Shown: positions 37,513 through 46,735 of the stretch, piece after piece
Position numbering within the stretch: the first letter of the stretch is position 1
How the letters are laid out: each line of letters opens with the position of its first letter
NCBI GenBank assembly: GCA_041874755.1
Contig: CP102611.1
Span: forward strand, 1,922,001-1,986,000
DNA from: Chitinibacter sp. SCUT-21
Lineage (GTDB): Bacteria > Pseudomonadota > Gammaproteobacteria > Burkholderiales > Chitinibacteraceae
Direction of reading: 5' to 3'
Length of the DNA stretch: 64,000 bases
Notes under the pieces: model-generated
What the model saw: only the letters and a program-made list of their open reading frames with translations
Told to the model about the DNA's origin: nothing
Databases searched by the model: none
Program-made: the position numbers and the translations under genes

Positions 37513-38043
37513 TTAAAAAATAGCCACTTCGCTGATCGAACGCTCAAAGCTTGCCACCACGCGCGCATCGTTCGTTTTGGACCACTTAAATAATTGCTTT
37601 TGCTGCGCCTGCGCCAAAGTGAGATTGGCGTGCAATAGCGCGTTCAAACCCGCCTCGGTCATTAAGAGTACGGTTTCATTGGGCTCGGGCGTGATATGCG
37701 ACTGAACTAACACATTGCCGCCCAGCGGATCAAAGCGCGTCCAGAGGTTTGAATCGACCAAATAAACGCTAAAGCGCTCGTCCAAACCCGCTTGCTGCAA
37801 ACGGCCGCGCAGTTGCTCGAGCCACTGGCTAACTCGCGCCAAACCATCTTTTCCTGTTAGCGCTGGCAGTGGGCTGATCGCGCCCTCGGTAATCGCTTGC
37901 TGCGTCTTGAGCGCCACGACCATACTACCGGGGTAGTTCAGTGTAAACGGATTATTGATGATACTATCGTAACCACAGGCGAGAGCTGGCGTGGCGATTG
38001 AGGCGATTAGGGCACTAAAAAGAGCCGGAAGCAATTTCTTCAT
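37513..38043 (-). CDS. Periplasmic hypothetical protein
   Basis: 176 residues from ATG 38043 with a strong GGAGGAG. Signal peptide MKKLLPALFSALIASIATPALA is cleaved before CGYDS. The mature part is mixed alpha/beta (SMVVALKTQQAI..., LARVSQWLEQLRGRLQQAG, FSVYLVDSNLWTRF, NETVLLMTEAGLNALL). There is no recognised domain and only one Cys. It may be a lipoprotein-like or soluble periplasmic factor. It is convergent with the exporter gene; promoter lies in the 154-bp gap toward the alkylsulfatase. Confidence 0.7.
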   Translation of the reverse strand: MKKLLPALFSALIASIATPALACGYDSIINNPFTLNYPGSMVVALKTQQAITEGAISPLPALTGKDGLARVSQWLEQLRGRLQQAGLDERFSVYLVDSNLWTRFDPLGGNVLVQSHITPEPNETVLLMTEAGLNALLHANLTLAQAQQKQLFKWSKTNDARVVASFERSISEVAIF

Positions 38044-38197
38044 TTTAATTCTCCTCCGAAGAAAAAACCCGGGCGAAACCCGGGTTAGGCTACTGAAAAG
38101 GTGGCAATTCAAAAATGGGCAAACACTAGAAACCCTGCTATTTGCCGCAAACATATTTGAACCCCACCCTTTCCATTCCCCTAAAGGGAAACTCGGC

Positions 38198-40165
38198 TTA
38201 TGGCGTTACGACGTTGAACCAGAATTGGTAGTTATCCAAGGAGCCCATGAAGTCTTCGAGCACAGCAACATCACCCGTGATTTTCACTTTGCCATCGGCA
38301 ACCGCTTTTTCCAGTGTCGTTTCTTTCAATTGAACGGCGTTGAGCGTGGCTTTGCTCATGGCAACACCGACATCCGCTTTTTTCGCCAAGGCTTTGTTGT
38401 AATTCAATACCGCATTTTCCACGCTCAAAGCGTAGTCTTGCTTGGTATCGGTAAAGCTCAGATTAATCGTGTATTTTTTACCCGCGGTTTTTTCTGGGTT
38501 CAAACGTACCGACAGGTAATCGAGCAACATTTCAGGCGACATGGCTTTGATGGTGTCTGGCGATGCGGTATTGATACCGCCCGCTTTCGGCACGCCATTG
38601 CGTAGTTCAAACGCGCCTTGCAAATACACTGAACGCCATGGGCCAGATTCTGCTTGGTAGCCCAATTGCTCCAGCGCATCAGCCAACAGCTCTTTGGCTT
38701 CGGTATTGCTTGGGTTAGCAAACACGGCGTGTTTCATTACTTCGGCTACCCAACGGTATTCGCCTTTATCGAATGACGCTTGGGCTTTTTTCAGCACTTC
38801 GGCTTCACCGCCCATAAACTCGATGTATTTTGGACCCACCATTTCAGGCGGCAAATTATTCAAGTTTGATGGATTACCGTTGTACCAACCCATATAGCGC
38901 TGATATACCGCGCGGCTGTTGTGGCGCAAAGTGCCGTAGTAGCCACGGTTCGGCCAGAAGTTATTCAGCTCGGGTGGCAACTGAATCATTTCAGAGATTT
39001 CTTCGCCGGTATAACCTTGGTTCATCAGACGAACTGATTGATCGTGCGTGTATTTATACAGGTCACGCTGCTTTTTGAAGTAATCGACAATATTGCTATT
39101 GCCCCAACGTGGCCAGTGGTGAGACTGGAATTTCACCTCAACCTTATCGCCCCAGGTATTGATCGTTTCGTTCAGATAGCTCGACCATTTCAAGGCATCA
39201 CGTACCTGCGCACCGCGCAAAGTCAGGATATTGTGCATGGTGTTGGTCGTGTTTTCCGCCATCCACAAGCCCTTAAATTGCGGGAAGTAGGTATTCATTT
39301 CCGCTGGCGCTTCGGTGCCTGGCGTGACTTGGAACACCATTTTCACGCCGTCGATCACCACTTCTTCACCCGTTTTTTTGATGAATTGGGTTGGGAGCAA
39401 TAAGCCAGCGCTACCCGTTGAAGTCGTTTGACCCAAGCCGCCATTCACACCACCTTGGGCATTACGCGGCAACATTGCGCCGTACATGTAAATCGCGCGA
39501 CGCGACATCACATTACCTGCGATCACATTCTCGGATACCGCGTGCTCGGTAAAGCCTTCAGGTGCAAAAATTTTAACCTTGCCTGCTTTCAAATCAGCGT
39601 CGGATACCACGCCACGCACACCGCCGTAGTGATCAACGTGGCTGTGGCTGTAAACCACGCCAACGACAGGGCGTTTGCCAAGTTTTTCATTGATAAAATC
39701 AAGCGCCGCTTTGGCGGTTTCGGCCGAAATCAGCGGGTCCATCACGATCCAACCTTTTTTACCTTCGATAAAGGTGATGTTGGATAAGTCAAAACCGCGG
39801 ATTTGGTACACTTTATCGGTCACTTTAAACAGACCATATTCCATATTCAGCTGGGCATTACGCCACAAGCTTGGATTGACCGTATCTGGCGCAGCAGCGT
39901 CGGAAGTGATGTATTTCTTATATGCCTCCAGATCCCATACCACATTACCTTTGGCGTCTTTGATCGTCAGCGTATCAGGTTTAGCAATAAAGCCCTTTTT
40001 TGCATCGGCAAAATCTTGCTTATCGTTAAATGGCAATTCTTCTAGTACTTTTTGATTGGCTTGCTTGGTAAATTCAGTTGCAGGTTTCGGCGCTGTTGCG
40101 GCATAAGACTGCAACACCAAACCGGCCATCACTAAGCCCACTGTGAGTTTGTTGAGTTTGAACAT
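38198..40165 (-). CDS. Exported alkyl/aryl-sulfatase, metallo-beta-lactamase type
   Basis: 655 residues with a Sec signal (MFKLNKLTVGLVMAGLVLQS) and ribosome-binding site AAGGAG. The SdsA1-like layout is intact: metallo-beta-lactamase domain with HSHVDHYGG near residue 174 binding two zinc ions, further conserved NTYFPQFKGLWMAEN and HHWPRWGN segments, a helical dimerisation domain (~385-525) and a C-terminal SCP2-like domain. It hydrolyses alkyl sulfates such as dodecyl sulfate in the periplasm. A second related enzyme is at 57017. Confidence 0.93.
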   Translation of the reverse strand: MFKLNKLTVGLVMAGLVLQSYAATAPKPATEFTKQANQKVLEELPFNDKQDFADAKKGFIAKPDTLTIKDAKGNVVWDLEAYKKYITSDAAAPDTVNPSLWRNAQLNMEYGLFKVTDKVYQIRGFDLSNITFIEGKKGWIVMDPLISAETAKAALDFINEKLGKRPVVGVVYSHSHVDHYGGVRGVVSDADLKAGKVKIFAPEGFTEHAVSENVIAGNVMSRRAIYMYGAMLPRNAQGGVNGGLGQTTSTGSAGLLLPTQFIKKTGEEVVIDGVKMVFQVTPGTEAPAEMNTYFPQFKGLWMAENTTNTMHNILTLRGAQVRDALKWSSYLNETINTWGDKVEVKFQSHHWPRWGNSNIVDYFKKQRDLYKYTHDQSVRLMNQGYTGEEISEMIQLPPELNNFWPNRGYYGTLRHNSRAVYQRYMGWYNGNPSNLNNLPPEMVGPKYIEFMGGEAEVLKKAQASFDKGEYRWVAEVMKHAVFANPSNTEAKELLADALEQLGYQAESGPWRSVYLQGAFELRNGVPKAGGINTASPDTIKAMSPEMLLDYLSVRLNPEKTAGKKYTINLSFTDTKQDYALSVENAVLNYNKALAKKADVGVAMSKATLNAVQLKETTLEKAVADGKVKITGDVAVLEDFMGSLDNYQFWFNVVTP

Positions 40166-40315
40166 ACATTTCTCCTTGGTAGTTTAATCACCACATCGCC
40201 TTAAATATTACAATGCAAATATTTTATTTTTATATTCAAGTAAGATTAAACAAATACTTAGATGCAGTCCATTACAAAATTCTACGAAAGTTGATTACGC
40301 ATCAGCTTAAAAAAA

Positions 40316-40347
40316 CAAAAACCCCGGAGTCATACTCCGGGGTTTTT
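40316..40347 (-). terminator. Terminator after cpoB
   Basis: AAAAACCCCGGAGT-CATA-style stem (CCCCGGAGT/ACTCCGGGG) with a T-run on both strands; it ends the tol-pal operon. Confidence 0.9.
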
Positions 40348-40365
40348 GTTGGTCTGAGATACAGC

Positions 40366-41109
40366 TTAGTTGGGTGCTGCCAATGCTTTTTTGGCTTTGG
40401 CGGCCGCTTCTGATTGCGGATATTTTTCTAAAATATTGATCAGGTAGTTGCGCGAATCTTTTTTGTTACCCGTCGTTGCGGCAACGGATGCCAAACCAAG
40501 CAGCGCATCGGGCGCCTTGGCATCATCAGGGGCGTTTTCCACCACATTTTTAAATGCGATATTGGCCGACTTATAGTCTTTGCTAAAGGCATAGTTCATG
40601 CCCATCCAATATTGGGCCGCCGCCATTTTGTCGCTATTTGGATAATCCGCCACAAATTTAGCCCATGCGGCACCTGCTTCTTTGTGTTTTTTGTTTTGCA
40701 CCAAGGCCACTGCTGCGTCAAAGCTATCTTGCTCGCTAAGTTTGGCCTCTTGCTTTGCTTCGGCTTTCGATTGCTCGATATTACGCAGGCGTGCATCTAA
40801 ATCGATATATAGGTCTTTTTGGCGTTTCACCGCCTCATCCAAATTAAATTGCAGCACTTCGTTGGCGCCACGCAATTGTGCGATTTCTTCTTTTTGTGCA
40901 TCCAGCTGGCGCACCAAATCGAGCATGCGGGCATTGCTGGCCTCCAGCTGTTCAAGGCGCTGCGCATTTTGCTGCTGCAAGTTTTGTACACTAGCTGCCA
41001 AGTCTGCCACTTGCTTACGAGCTACATCATCATCAAACAAACCTGCGTGGGCTTGCATGGACATACCTGCCAATACCATGGCCATTAAGGTAAATTTCAA
41101 TCGTTTCAT
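40366..41109 (-). CDS. cpoB: Cell division coordinator CpoB (YbgF)
   Basis: 247 residues. Signal peptide MKRLKFTLMAMVLAGMSMQA-HA, an N-terminal trimerising coiled coil (~30-110, LQQQNAQRLEQLEASNARML...), and three C-terminal TPR-like repeats (~125-247, FDAAVALVQNKKHKEA...YWMGMNYAFSKDYKSA...). CpoB links Tol-Pal with septal peptidoglycan synthesis. It is the last gene of tolQRAB-pal-cpoB, as in E. coli. Confidence 0.94.
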   Translation of the reverse strand: MKRLKFTLMAMVLAGMSMQAHAGLFDDDVARKQVADLAASVQNLQQQNAQRLEQLEASNARMLDLVRQLDAQKEEIAQLRGANEVLQFNLDEAVKRQKDLYIDLDARLRNIEQSKAEAKQEAKLSEQDSFDAAVALVQNKKHKEAGAAWAKFVADYPNSDKMAAAQYWMGMNYAFSKDYKSANIAFKNVVENAPDDAKAPDALLGLASVAATTGNKKDSRNYLINILEKYPQSEAAAKAKKALAAPN

Positions 41110-41132
41110 ATCTTTATCTCACGGTATCTATG

Positions 41133-41160
41133 CATAACCCCCGCCGTAGCGGGGGTTATG
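41133..41160. other. Hairpin between pal and cpoB
   Basis: CATAACCCCCGC-CGTA-GCGGGGGTTATG, a 12-bp perfect stem without a following T-run on the minus strand. Probably attenuates or stabilises the operon message rather than ending it. Confidence 0.6.
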
Positions 41161-41220
41161 AGCAATACACCCTTTGTATTCAACAAGAGCGTAGGCAGAA
41201 TGCCATTCTGATGCAAGCAA

Positions 41221-41763
41221 TTATTGCGTTTGTTCGCCGTTATACACAATGTCAGCGCGGCGGTTACGTTCCCAAGCTTCGTCGGTATCACCGTTTTCTA
41301 GCGGGCGCTCTTCACCAAAGCTCACTGCTTCGATTTGGTTTTCGTTCACCCCCAAAGCGAGCAACATTTTGGCAACTGCATCAGCGCGCTTCTGACCCAA
41401 GGCGAGGTTATATTCCGCGGTACCGCGATTATCGGTATTACCTTGCAAAATGATTTTGTAATCACGATTTTGCGCTAAAAATTGCGCGTGCGCCTTTACC
41501 ATCGCATCGTAATCGCTTTTCACAGTGAAGGAATCGTAATCAAAATACACGCGACGCTGCGACAGGGTATTGTTTGGATCAGTCAGGCGTGGATCCAATT
41601 TTGAGCCTGTAGTCCCTGTGGTATCGACAGTTTTGATTTCGCTGCCCGCATTTGCCACGCCGCTGGCATTTTGGCCAGCATTAGGATCCGTTACTGGCGC
41701 AGGCGTACTCGCGCAGGCAGCCAACAAAGCAGTCATCAGCACACTGAGGGCAATCTTTTTCAT
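41221..41763 (-). CDS. pal: Peptidoglycan-associated lipoprotein
   Basis: 180 residues. Lipobox LLAACAS places the lipidated Cys at ~17, followed by a flexible linker and an OmpA-like domain (~75-178) with the peptidoglycan-binding TDNRGTAEYNLALGQKRADA pattern. It anchors the outer membrane to the wall and interacts with TolB and TolA. GGAG precedes the start. Confidence 0.96.
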   Translation of the reverse strand: MKKIALSVLMTALLAACASTPAPVTDPNAGQNASGVANAGSEIKTVDTTGTTGSKLDPRLTDPNNTLSQRRVYFDYDSFTVKSDYDAMVKAHAQFLAQNRDYKIILQGNTDNRGTAEYNLALGQKRADAVAKMLLALGVNENQIEAVSFGEERPLENGDTDEAWERNRRADIVYNGEQTQ

Positions 41764-41795
41764 CGGTTTACTCCATTAAGGTAAAAAAAACAGCA

Positions 41796-43076
41796 TCAAC
41801 GCAACATCGGGCCCCATGCAGGCTGGCGAACTTCACCACCCTGCGCTTTCAGGCGCTGCTTGACTCGGCCATCGGCCGACACAATCGCCAAAGTGCCGCG
41901 ACGCCCCACATCAGTTTCGTACAAAATCATCTGGCTATTGGGCGCAAATGACGGCGAATCATCCATATTGGTATCGGTCAGCGTCATGCTCTGGCGGCTG
42001 GCCAGATCCATGATCGCAACACGGTAGCCATTATTGCGTGTGATATACGTCATCGAACGGCCATCGGGCGAAATTTTGCCACTGGCGTTATAGCCCCCCG
42101 ACGTGGTCAAACGCACCGCATCACCGCCACTGATACTCTGGCGATAAATCTGTGGGCTACCCCCGCGGTCAGACGTAAAGATAAGCGTCCGACCATCGGC
42201 AAGGAAAGAAGGTTCCGTGTTAATTTCACCAGTTGTCGTTACACGGCGTGGATTCGTGCCATCGGCATTCACCACATAAATCTGGCTGCCCAAGTCTTTA
42301 CTCAACACCACCGCCAGTTGCTTGCCATCGGGTGACCAAGCCGGCGATGAATTACTACCTTTAAAATTTGCCGCTTCAATGCGTTTACCCGTGGCCAACT
42401 CATGGACGTACACAACGGGTTTTTCTTTTTCAAACGACACATACGCCAGTTTGCCACCATCTGGCGACCAGCGCGGTGACATAATTGGCTTGCGCGAAGC
42501 CAAAACAGTCTGCGCACCATAGCCATCCGAATCAGCCACTTGCAACTGATAACGACCCGGCGTTTTCAGCACATACGCAATCCGCGAAGCAAAAGCTCCG
42601 GTTTTACCGGTGAGCTTGGCATAAATCATATCGGCGATTTGATGCGCTAAACGACGCGTTTGATTGGCATTACCGCGCTTTTCAAACGCAATTAATTCCT
42701 GCTTGGTCGCCAGATCTACCAACCAAAAGCGCACCGTCACTTGATTACCATCGGGAATCACTTGGCCGACCAGTGCCGTTTGCGCGCCTTTAGCTTGCAG
42801 GGCAGGGTAGTTAATCTCGGCCGAGCTAAACGGCTGCGGCGCCACATCACCAGCCGGAATTACTTTAAACAACCCACTGTTGCCCAGATCGGTATTCACC
42901 ACCGGCGTAATCGCCTGCGCTAAACCGATTTCGTTTTTAAATGGCACGATGGCGATGGGGTATTGCTGGCTGCCAAACCCCACAACTTCAACGGTCATAT
43001 CGGCGTGCGCTGCCGTACTCGCCAATAAAGTACTGGCTACAATCACACTACGTAAAATCGCTTTAAACAGGTTCAT
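41796..43076 (-). CDS. tolB: Tol-Pal periplasmic protein TolB
   Basis: 426 residues. Signal peptide (MNLFKAILRSVIVASTLLAS-TAAHA), N-terminal TolB domain (~25-160) and a six-bladed beta-propeller whose blades show SPRWSPDGGKLAYVSFE, SPAWSPDGKQLAVVLS and similar repeats (~190-425). It binds Pal and TolA in the periplasm. Full length; position between tolA and pal is standard except for the extra gene just upstream. Confidence 0.97.
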   Translation of the reverse strand: MNLFKAILRSVIVASTLLASTAAHADMTVEVVGFGSQQYPIAIVPFKNEIGLAQAITPVVNTDLGNSGLFKVIPAGDVAPQPFSSAEINYPALQAKGAQTALVGQVIPDGNQVTVRFWLVDLATKQELIAFEKRGNANQTRRLAHQIADMIYAKLTGKTGAFASRIAYVLKTPGRYQLQVADSDGYGAQTVLASRKPIMSPRWSPDGGKLAYVSFEKEKPVVYVHELATGKRIEAANFKGSNSSPAWSPDGKQLAVVLSKDLGSQIYVVNADGTNPRRVTTTGEINTEPSFLADGRTLIFTSDRGGSPQIYRQSISGGDAVRLTTSGGYNASGKISPDGRSMTYITRNNGYRVAIMDLASRQSMTLTDTNMDDSPSFAPNSQMILYETDVGRRGTLAIVSADGRVKQRLKAQGGEVRQPAWGPMLR

Positions 43077-43090
43077 TCTTCTTATCCCAG

Positions 43091-43486
43091 TTATTTAAGA
43101 CGAAAGACTATTTTTATCTTATTGAGTTGATTAGATGTTCCATATCCAGCAGGGAATGGCGGCCATTTTTCGACAGCCAAGATTGCTTTTTTAACTGCCA
43201 AGTTATATTCCTCATCACCTGAGCTACTCAGTAGCTGAATATTATCTGGCTGCACAAAACCATCTTCGGCAATCAATACCTCAAACTCCACACGTGGATT
43301 ACGACCAGATTGCTCAGCAGCATAAATTAATTTTGCTTGGATTAATCCCGCTATTTTTGCCCGATATACCGTCATAGGATGTGGAGGTCCAACACCATCA
43401 CTCACCCATGAAGCGCGAACCGAGGTATCGGCTTTGCTACTCAGACTTAGACCGAGTAGCAAAGCAATAACCAAGACACGCATCAT
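43091..43486 (-). CDS. Secreted TolA/TonB C-terminal-domain-like protein
   Basis: 131 residues from ATG 43486, which overlaps the tolA stop (ATGA). Signal peptide MMRVLVIALLLGLSLSSKA, then a domain of ~105 residues resembling the TolA C-terminal domain III: YRAKIAGLIQAKLIY, PRVEFEVLIAEDGFVQPDNIQLLSSSG, DEEYNLAVKKAILAVEKWPPFPAG. The same pattern (R.KLNIVYP...YKIMLFPTGEVRDIQLLKASG, AWDDAVKNAIQRSAPF) ends TolA itself. It is thus a free periplasmic paralogue of that domain inside the tol operon, which is unusual. It may compete with or assist TolA at TolB/Pal. Confidence 0.75.
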   Translation of the reverse strand: MMRVLVIALLLGLSLSSKADTSVRASWVSDGVGPPHPMTVYRAKIAGLIQAKLIYAAEQSGRNPRVEFEVLIAEDGFVQPDNIQLLSSSGDEEYNLAVKKAILAVEKWPPFPAGYGTSNQLNKIKIVFRLK

Positions 43487-44340
43487 TTCGGACGGAATTT
43501 CCATTCAACCCCACTGAATTCGCTAAAAGACGCATTATTCGGTGGTTTCTGGAATGGCGCGGAGCGCTGAATCGCATTCTTCACTGCATCATCCCAAGCT
43601 TTATTGCCACTCGCTTTCAATAGTTGAATATCGCGAACTTCGCCCGTCGGGAACAGCATTATTTTATAAATAACCTCTGGATTTCCTACCATTTCATTAG
43701 GGTATACGATGTTGAGCTTGATTCTGTTGCCGATTCCATCGACATACCCTCGACCAAGACCGCTACTACCTGACCCCATGCCCGAAGTGGCATTTGGGTT
43801 ATTGCCCGTTCCACCGGGTTTACCACCCGCAGCGGGTCTGCTGTCGCTCTTACTACCCGACACAACATTATCAAGAGCAAGTAAATCTTTAGAAGTTGGC
43901 TCTTCATTTTTTGGGGGCTTAGCAGGTTTCGCAGTTGGTTTAACTGGGGCCTGCTGTGCGGCTTTCACTGCCGTAGCCTTTGCCGTTGCTTTCGGCGTAG
44001 CCGTTGGCGCAGCGGTCACTTTTGGCGTTGCCGTTGGTTTTACCGTCGGCTTAGGCGTTGTTTTCACCTTTTCAGTGGCGATATCCACTTTTTCTGGCAC
44101 GACTTCCGGTTTGGGCGGCTCAAGCTTCACTGGCTTTTGTTTAACGGGCTCGGGCTGCGCTTGCTCCGGCGCCGCCGGCGGCGGACCGCCCCACAGCTCG
44201 ACAACAACGGGAGCGGGCTTTTGCGTTTTCCACTGCACCGACAAGAGCAACGCCGCAGCCAAAATCACATGCATCACCACGGCCAGTACAAACGACAGGC
44301 CGCGTCTTTCTGCGTGTGCGGGGTTTTGCTTTTGATTCAT
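43483..44340 (-). CDS. tolA: TolA with short, proline-rich linker
   Basis: 285 residues. Inner-membrane helix ~15-37, then a linker of about 150 residues made of Pro/Thr/Lys/Ala repeats (KPTVKPTATPKVTAAPTATP), then domain III (~195-285). Classical TolA linkers are longer Ala/Lys/Glu helices; this one cannot form a continuous helix and is more TonB-like. TolA carries proton-motive force from TolQR to TolB/Pal. Its ATG overlaps the tolR stop by one base. Confidence 0.9.
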   Translation of the reverse strand: MNQKQNPAHAERRGLSFVLAVVMHVILAAALLLSVQWKTQKPAPVVVELWGGPPPAAPEQAQPEPVKQKPVKLEPPKPEVVPEKVDIATEKVKTTPKPTVKPTATPKVTAAPTATPKATAKATAVKAAQQAPVKPTAKPAKPPKNEEPTSKDLLALDNVVSGSKSDSRPAAGGKPGGTGNNPNATSGMGSGSSGLGRGYVDGIGNRIKLNIVYPNEMVGNPEVIYKIMLFPTGEVRDIQLLKASGNKAWDDAVKNAIQRSAPFQKPPNNASFSEFSGVEWKFRPK

Positions 44341-44756
44341 TATTTTGGCTGCACCATCAAACCAACGCGGGCGATATTAGCGCGCTGCAATTGATCCATT
44401 GTTTGCACAACGACCTCGTACTTCACATTTTTATCCGCCGAAATAATCACTGGCCGATCGCTTTGCGCGCCCATTTTGGCTTTAATCGCTTCTACCAAAG
44501 CGGTCACATTCGCCTGCGCCTCGGCCTTGCTGCCAGGCGCATCCACTAAGCCCAAAGCGCCTTCGGCCGAGATTTCCACGGTCAACGGTTTGGCATTCAC
44601 TTCGGTATTGGCTTTGCCCACGCTAGGCAGATTAATCACCGACGGCTGCATCATGGGTGCGGCAACCATAAAGATCACCAACAGCACCAACATCACGTCG
44701 ATATAGGGAACGACATTGATCTCGCTTTTGGCGCGACGTGCGCGACGATTTCGCAT
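44340..44756 (-). CDS. tolR: TolR proton-channel component
   Basis: 138 residues of the ExbD/TolR family: short cytoplasmic Arg/Lys-rich N-terminus, one membrane helix (~17-37) with the essential Asp in NVVPYIDVMLVLLVIFMV, and a periplasmic domain ending VGLMVQPK. It works with TolQ as the proton-driven motor. Overlaps tolA by one base and starts nine bases after tolQ. Confidence 0.96.
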   Translation of the reverse strand: MRNRRARRAKSEINVVPYIDVMLVLLVIFMVAAPMMQPSVINLPSVGKANTEVNAKPLTVEISAEGALGLVDAPGSKAEAQANVTALVEAIKAKMGAQSDRPVIISADKNVKYEVVVQTMDQLQRANIARVGLMVQPK

Positions 44757-44765
44757 AGCGCCGCC

Positions 44766-45446
44766 TTAACGCACTTGGCGTTGCAAAACGTTAGAAAACT
44801 CTTCGATAAAGGTATCAAAGCGGTTTGCCAAACGATCAACGTCATACGCAAAACGGTTATACGCTACAACAGCAGGAATCGCGGCAAACAGGCCGATCGC
44901 GGTGGCGACCAAGGCTTCAGCAATGTGCGGCGCTACTGTGGCCAAAGTGGCTTGGCCAACATTACCCAAGCCTTTGAACGCGTACATAATGCCCCATACC
45001 GTGCCAAACAGACCGATATACGGGCTCACCGAGCCGACCGAGGCCAAAAAGGCGTTGTGTTTATCTAGGAAATCCAATTCGCGCTGGCAAGACGCGCGCA
45101 TCGCACGACGCGTGCCTTCCATCACGTCGGATAATTCCATGCCGCCTTTTTGGCGCAATTTTAAAAATTCGCCAAAACCCGCTTCAAAGATTTTTTCCAT
45201 GCCGATACTGCGGCTACGCTTTACGTGTTCATAAAGCCCATTTAAATCCGAGCCGCTCCAGAAGCGGTCTTCAAATTCCTCGGTGTGCTTTTTGGCATTC
45301 GCCAATGTGAAATGCTTGCTGAAAATATGCCACCACGACATAAACGACAGTGCCATCAAAATCACCATCACCATCTGCACGACGAAACTGGCTTGCATCA
45401 CCAAGCTAATTATCGACATATCTTGTACGCCAGCGCTGACATCCAC
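44766..45446 (-). CDS. tolQ: TolQ motor component
   Basis: 226 residues of the ExbB/TolQ family: membrane helix ~14-36, cytoplasmic loop, then helices ~127-152 and ~163-192 with the GLFGTVWGIMYAFKGLG and EALVATAIGLFAAIPAVVAYN signatures. It starts the tol operon; no ybgC-type thioesterase gene precedes it, unlike E. coli. The promoter must lie in the 120 bp before the ruvB terminator. Confidence 0.96.
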   Translation of the reverse strand: MDVSAGVQDMSIISLVMQASFVVQMVMVILMALSFMSWWHIFSKHFTLANAKKHTEEFEDRFWSGSDLNGLYEHVKRSRSIGMEKIFEAGFGEFLKLRQKGGMELSDVMEGTRRAMRASCQRELDFLDKHNAFLASVGSVSPYIGLFGTVWGIMYAFKGLGNVGQATLATVAPHIAEALVATAIGLFAAIPAVVAYNRFAYDVDRLANRFDTFIEEFSNVLQRQVR

Positions 45447-45564
45447 GGGAAATACTCCAAAAAATAATCGCTTCGATTAAGAAAAAGCTCAGCTAAAAAA
45501 GTTCAGCTTGGGTGAAAAGCTGCGCAAGACGCGTTGCTTGCAAAATATATACAGCTATTGTGCA

Positions 45565-45590
45565 TAAAAAATGCCCCTTTCGGGGCATTT
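45565..45590 (-). terminator. Terminator after ruvB
   Basis: On the minus strand AAATGCCCC-GAAA-GGGGCATTT then TTT, between ruvB and tolQ. Confidence 0.9.
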
Positions 45591-45617
45591 AGCGTTGATT
45601 TTGTATGAAATTACCAA

Positions 45618-46661
45618 TCATTCATCGGTTTTTGGCGCATTCAAACCAAAATGCGCGTACGCCCCCAAAGTCGCCATTCGACCGCGTGGCGTGCGCTGCA
45701 TTAAACCTTGCTGAATCAAGTAGGGCTCGACGACTTCTTCAATCGTATCGGTCGACTCGCCTATCGCTGCGCCGACGTTATCCAAGCCGACCGGGCCGCC
45801 ACCAAATTTTTCCAAAATCGCCAGCAATAGCTTTCTATCCATCACGTCCAAACCGGCGTGATCGACGTCGAGCATTTGCAGTGCGGCATCGGCCACTTCA
45901 CGCGTCACGATGCCGTTGTGCTTCACTTCGGCGTAATCGCGCACACGGCGAAGCAAGCGATTGGCAATCCGTGGTGTACCGCGCGAACGGCGCGCGATTT
46001 CAAATGCGCCATCGTCGGCCATTTCCACATTCAGCAAACCCGCAGAACGGCTGACGATGCGCATGAGTTCTTCCGGGGTATAAAACTCCAAGCGCGCCAC
46101 GATACCGAAACGGTCGCGCAGCGGATTGGTCAACATACCTGCCCGAGTCGTCGCGCCGACCAAGGTAAACGGCGGCAAGTCGAGTTTGACCGAACGCGCC
46201 GCAGGGCCTTCGCCGATCATAATATCGAGCTGAAAGTCTTCCAACGCGGGGTAGATAATTTCTTCGACTACCGGCGAAAGACGGTGAATTTCGTCAATAA
46301 ACAGCACATCGTGCGGCTCTAGATTGGTCAGCAGCGCAGCCAAGTCACCGGCACGCTCGAGAACAGGTCCAGAGGTTTGACGTAAATTCACGCCCAATTC
46401 GCGCGCTATAATATGCGCCAAAGTCGTTTTACCTAGCCCCGGCGGGCCAAACAGCAGCACATGATCGAGCGCTTCGCCGCGCTTTTTCGCCGCTTCGATA
46501 AAAATCTCGAGCTGGCCGCGCGCCTTCATTTGCCCAACGTATTCGTCGAGCAATTTCGGCCGCAATGCGCGTTCGAGCTGCTCTTCATTATTCGAGAGCT
46601 TTTGCGCCGTGATCAGCCGATCAGGCGGCGGGGCGGAAAATAGCGAATCGGTTTCGATCAT
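45618..46661 (-). CDS. ruvB: Holliday-junction helicase motor RuvB
   Basis: 347 residues. Walker [13 protein letters not shown] (~62-73), Walker B LFIDEIHR, sensor GATTRAGML and the C-terminal winged helix ([16 protein letters not shown].., [16 protein letters not shown]) are all present. A hexameric ATPase that drives branch migration with RuvA. It is separated from ruvA by 74 bp that is mostly a 49-bp repeat. Confidence 0.97.
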   Translation of the reverse strand: MIETDSLFSAPPPDRLITAQKLSNNEEQLERALRPKLLDEYVGQMKARGQLEIFIEAAKKRGEALDHVLLFGPPGLGKTTLAHIIARELGVNLRQTSGPVLERAGDLAALLTNLEPHDVLFIDEIHRLSPVVEEIIYPALEDFQLDIMIGEGPAARSVKLDLPPFTLVGATTRAGMLTNPLRDRFGIVARLEFYTPEELMRIVSRSAGLLNVEMADDGAFEIARRSRGTPRIANRLLRRVRDYAEVKHNGIVTREVADAALQMLDVDHAGLDVMDRKLLLAILEKFGGGPVGLDNVGAAIGESTDTIEEVVEPYLIQQGLMQRTPRGRMATLGAYAHFGLNAPKTDE

Positions 46662-46684
46662 TGTGTTTATCCATATACTGCGGC

Positions 46685-46733
46685 AGGTATTGATACGTAG
46701 CCAATAATTGAACTAAGCATAATACAAATACCC
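46685..46733 (-). repeat. 49-bp GGGTAT palindromic element, copy 11
   Basis: On the minus strand starts GGGTATTTG two bases after the ruvA TAA and ends CAATACCT. It fills the ruvA-ruvB gap. Confidence 0.65.
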
Positions 46734-46735
46734 CA

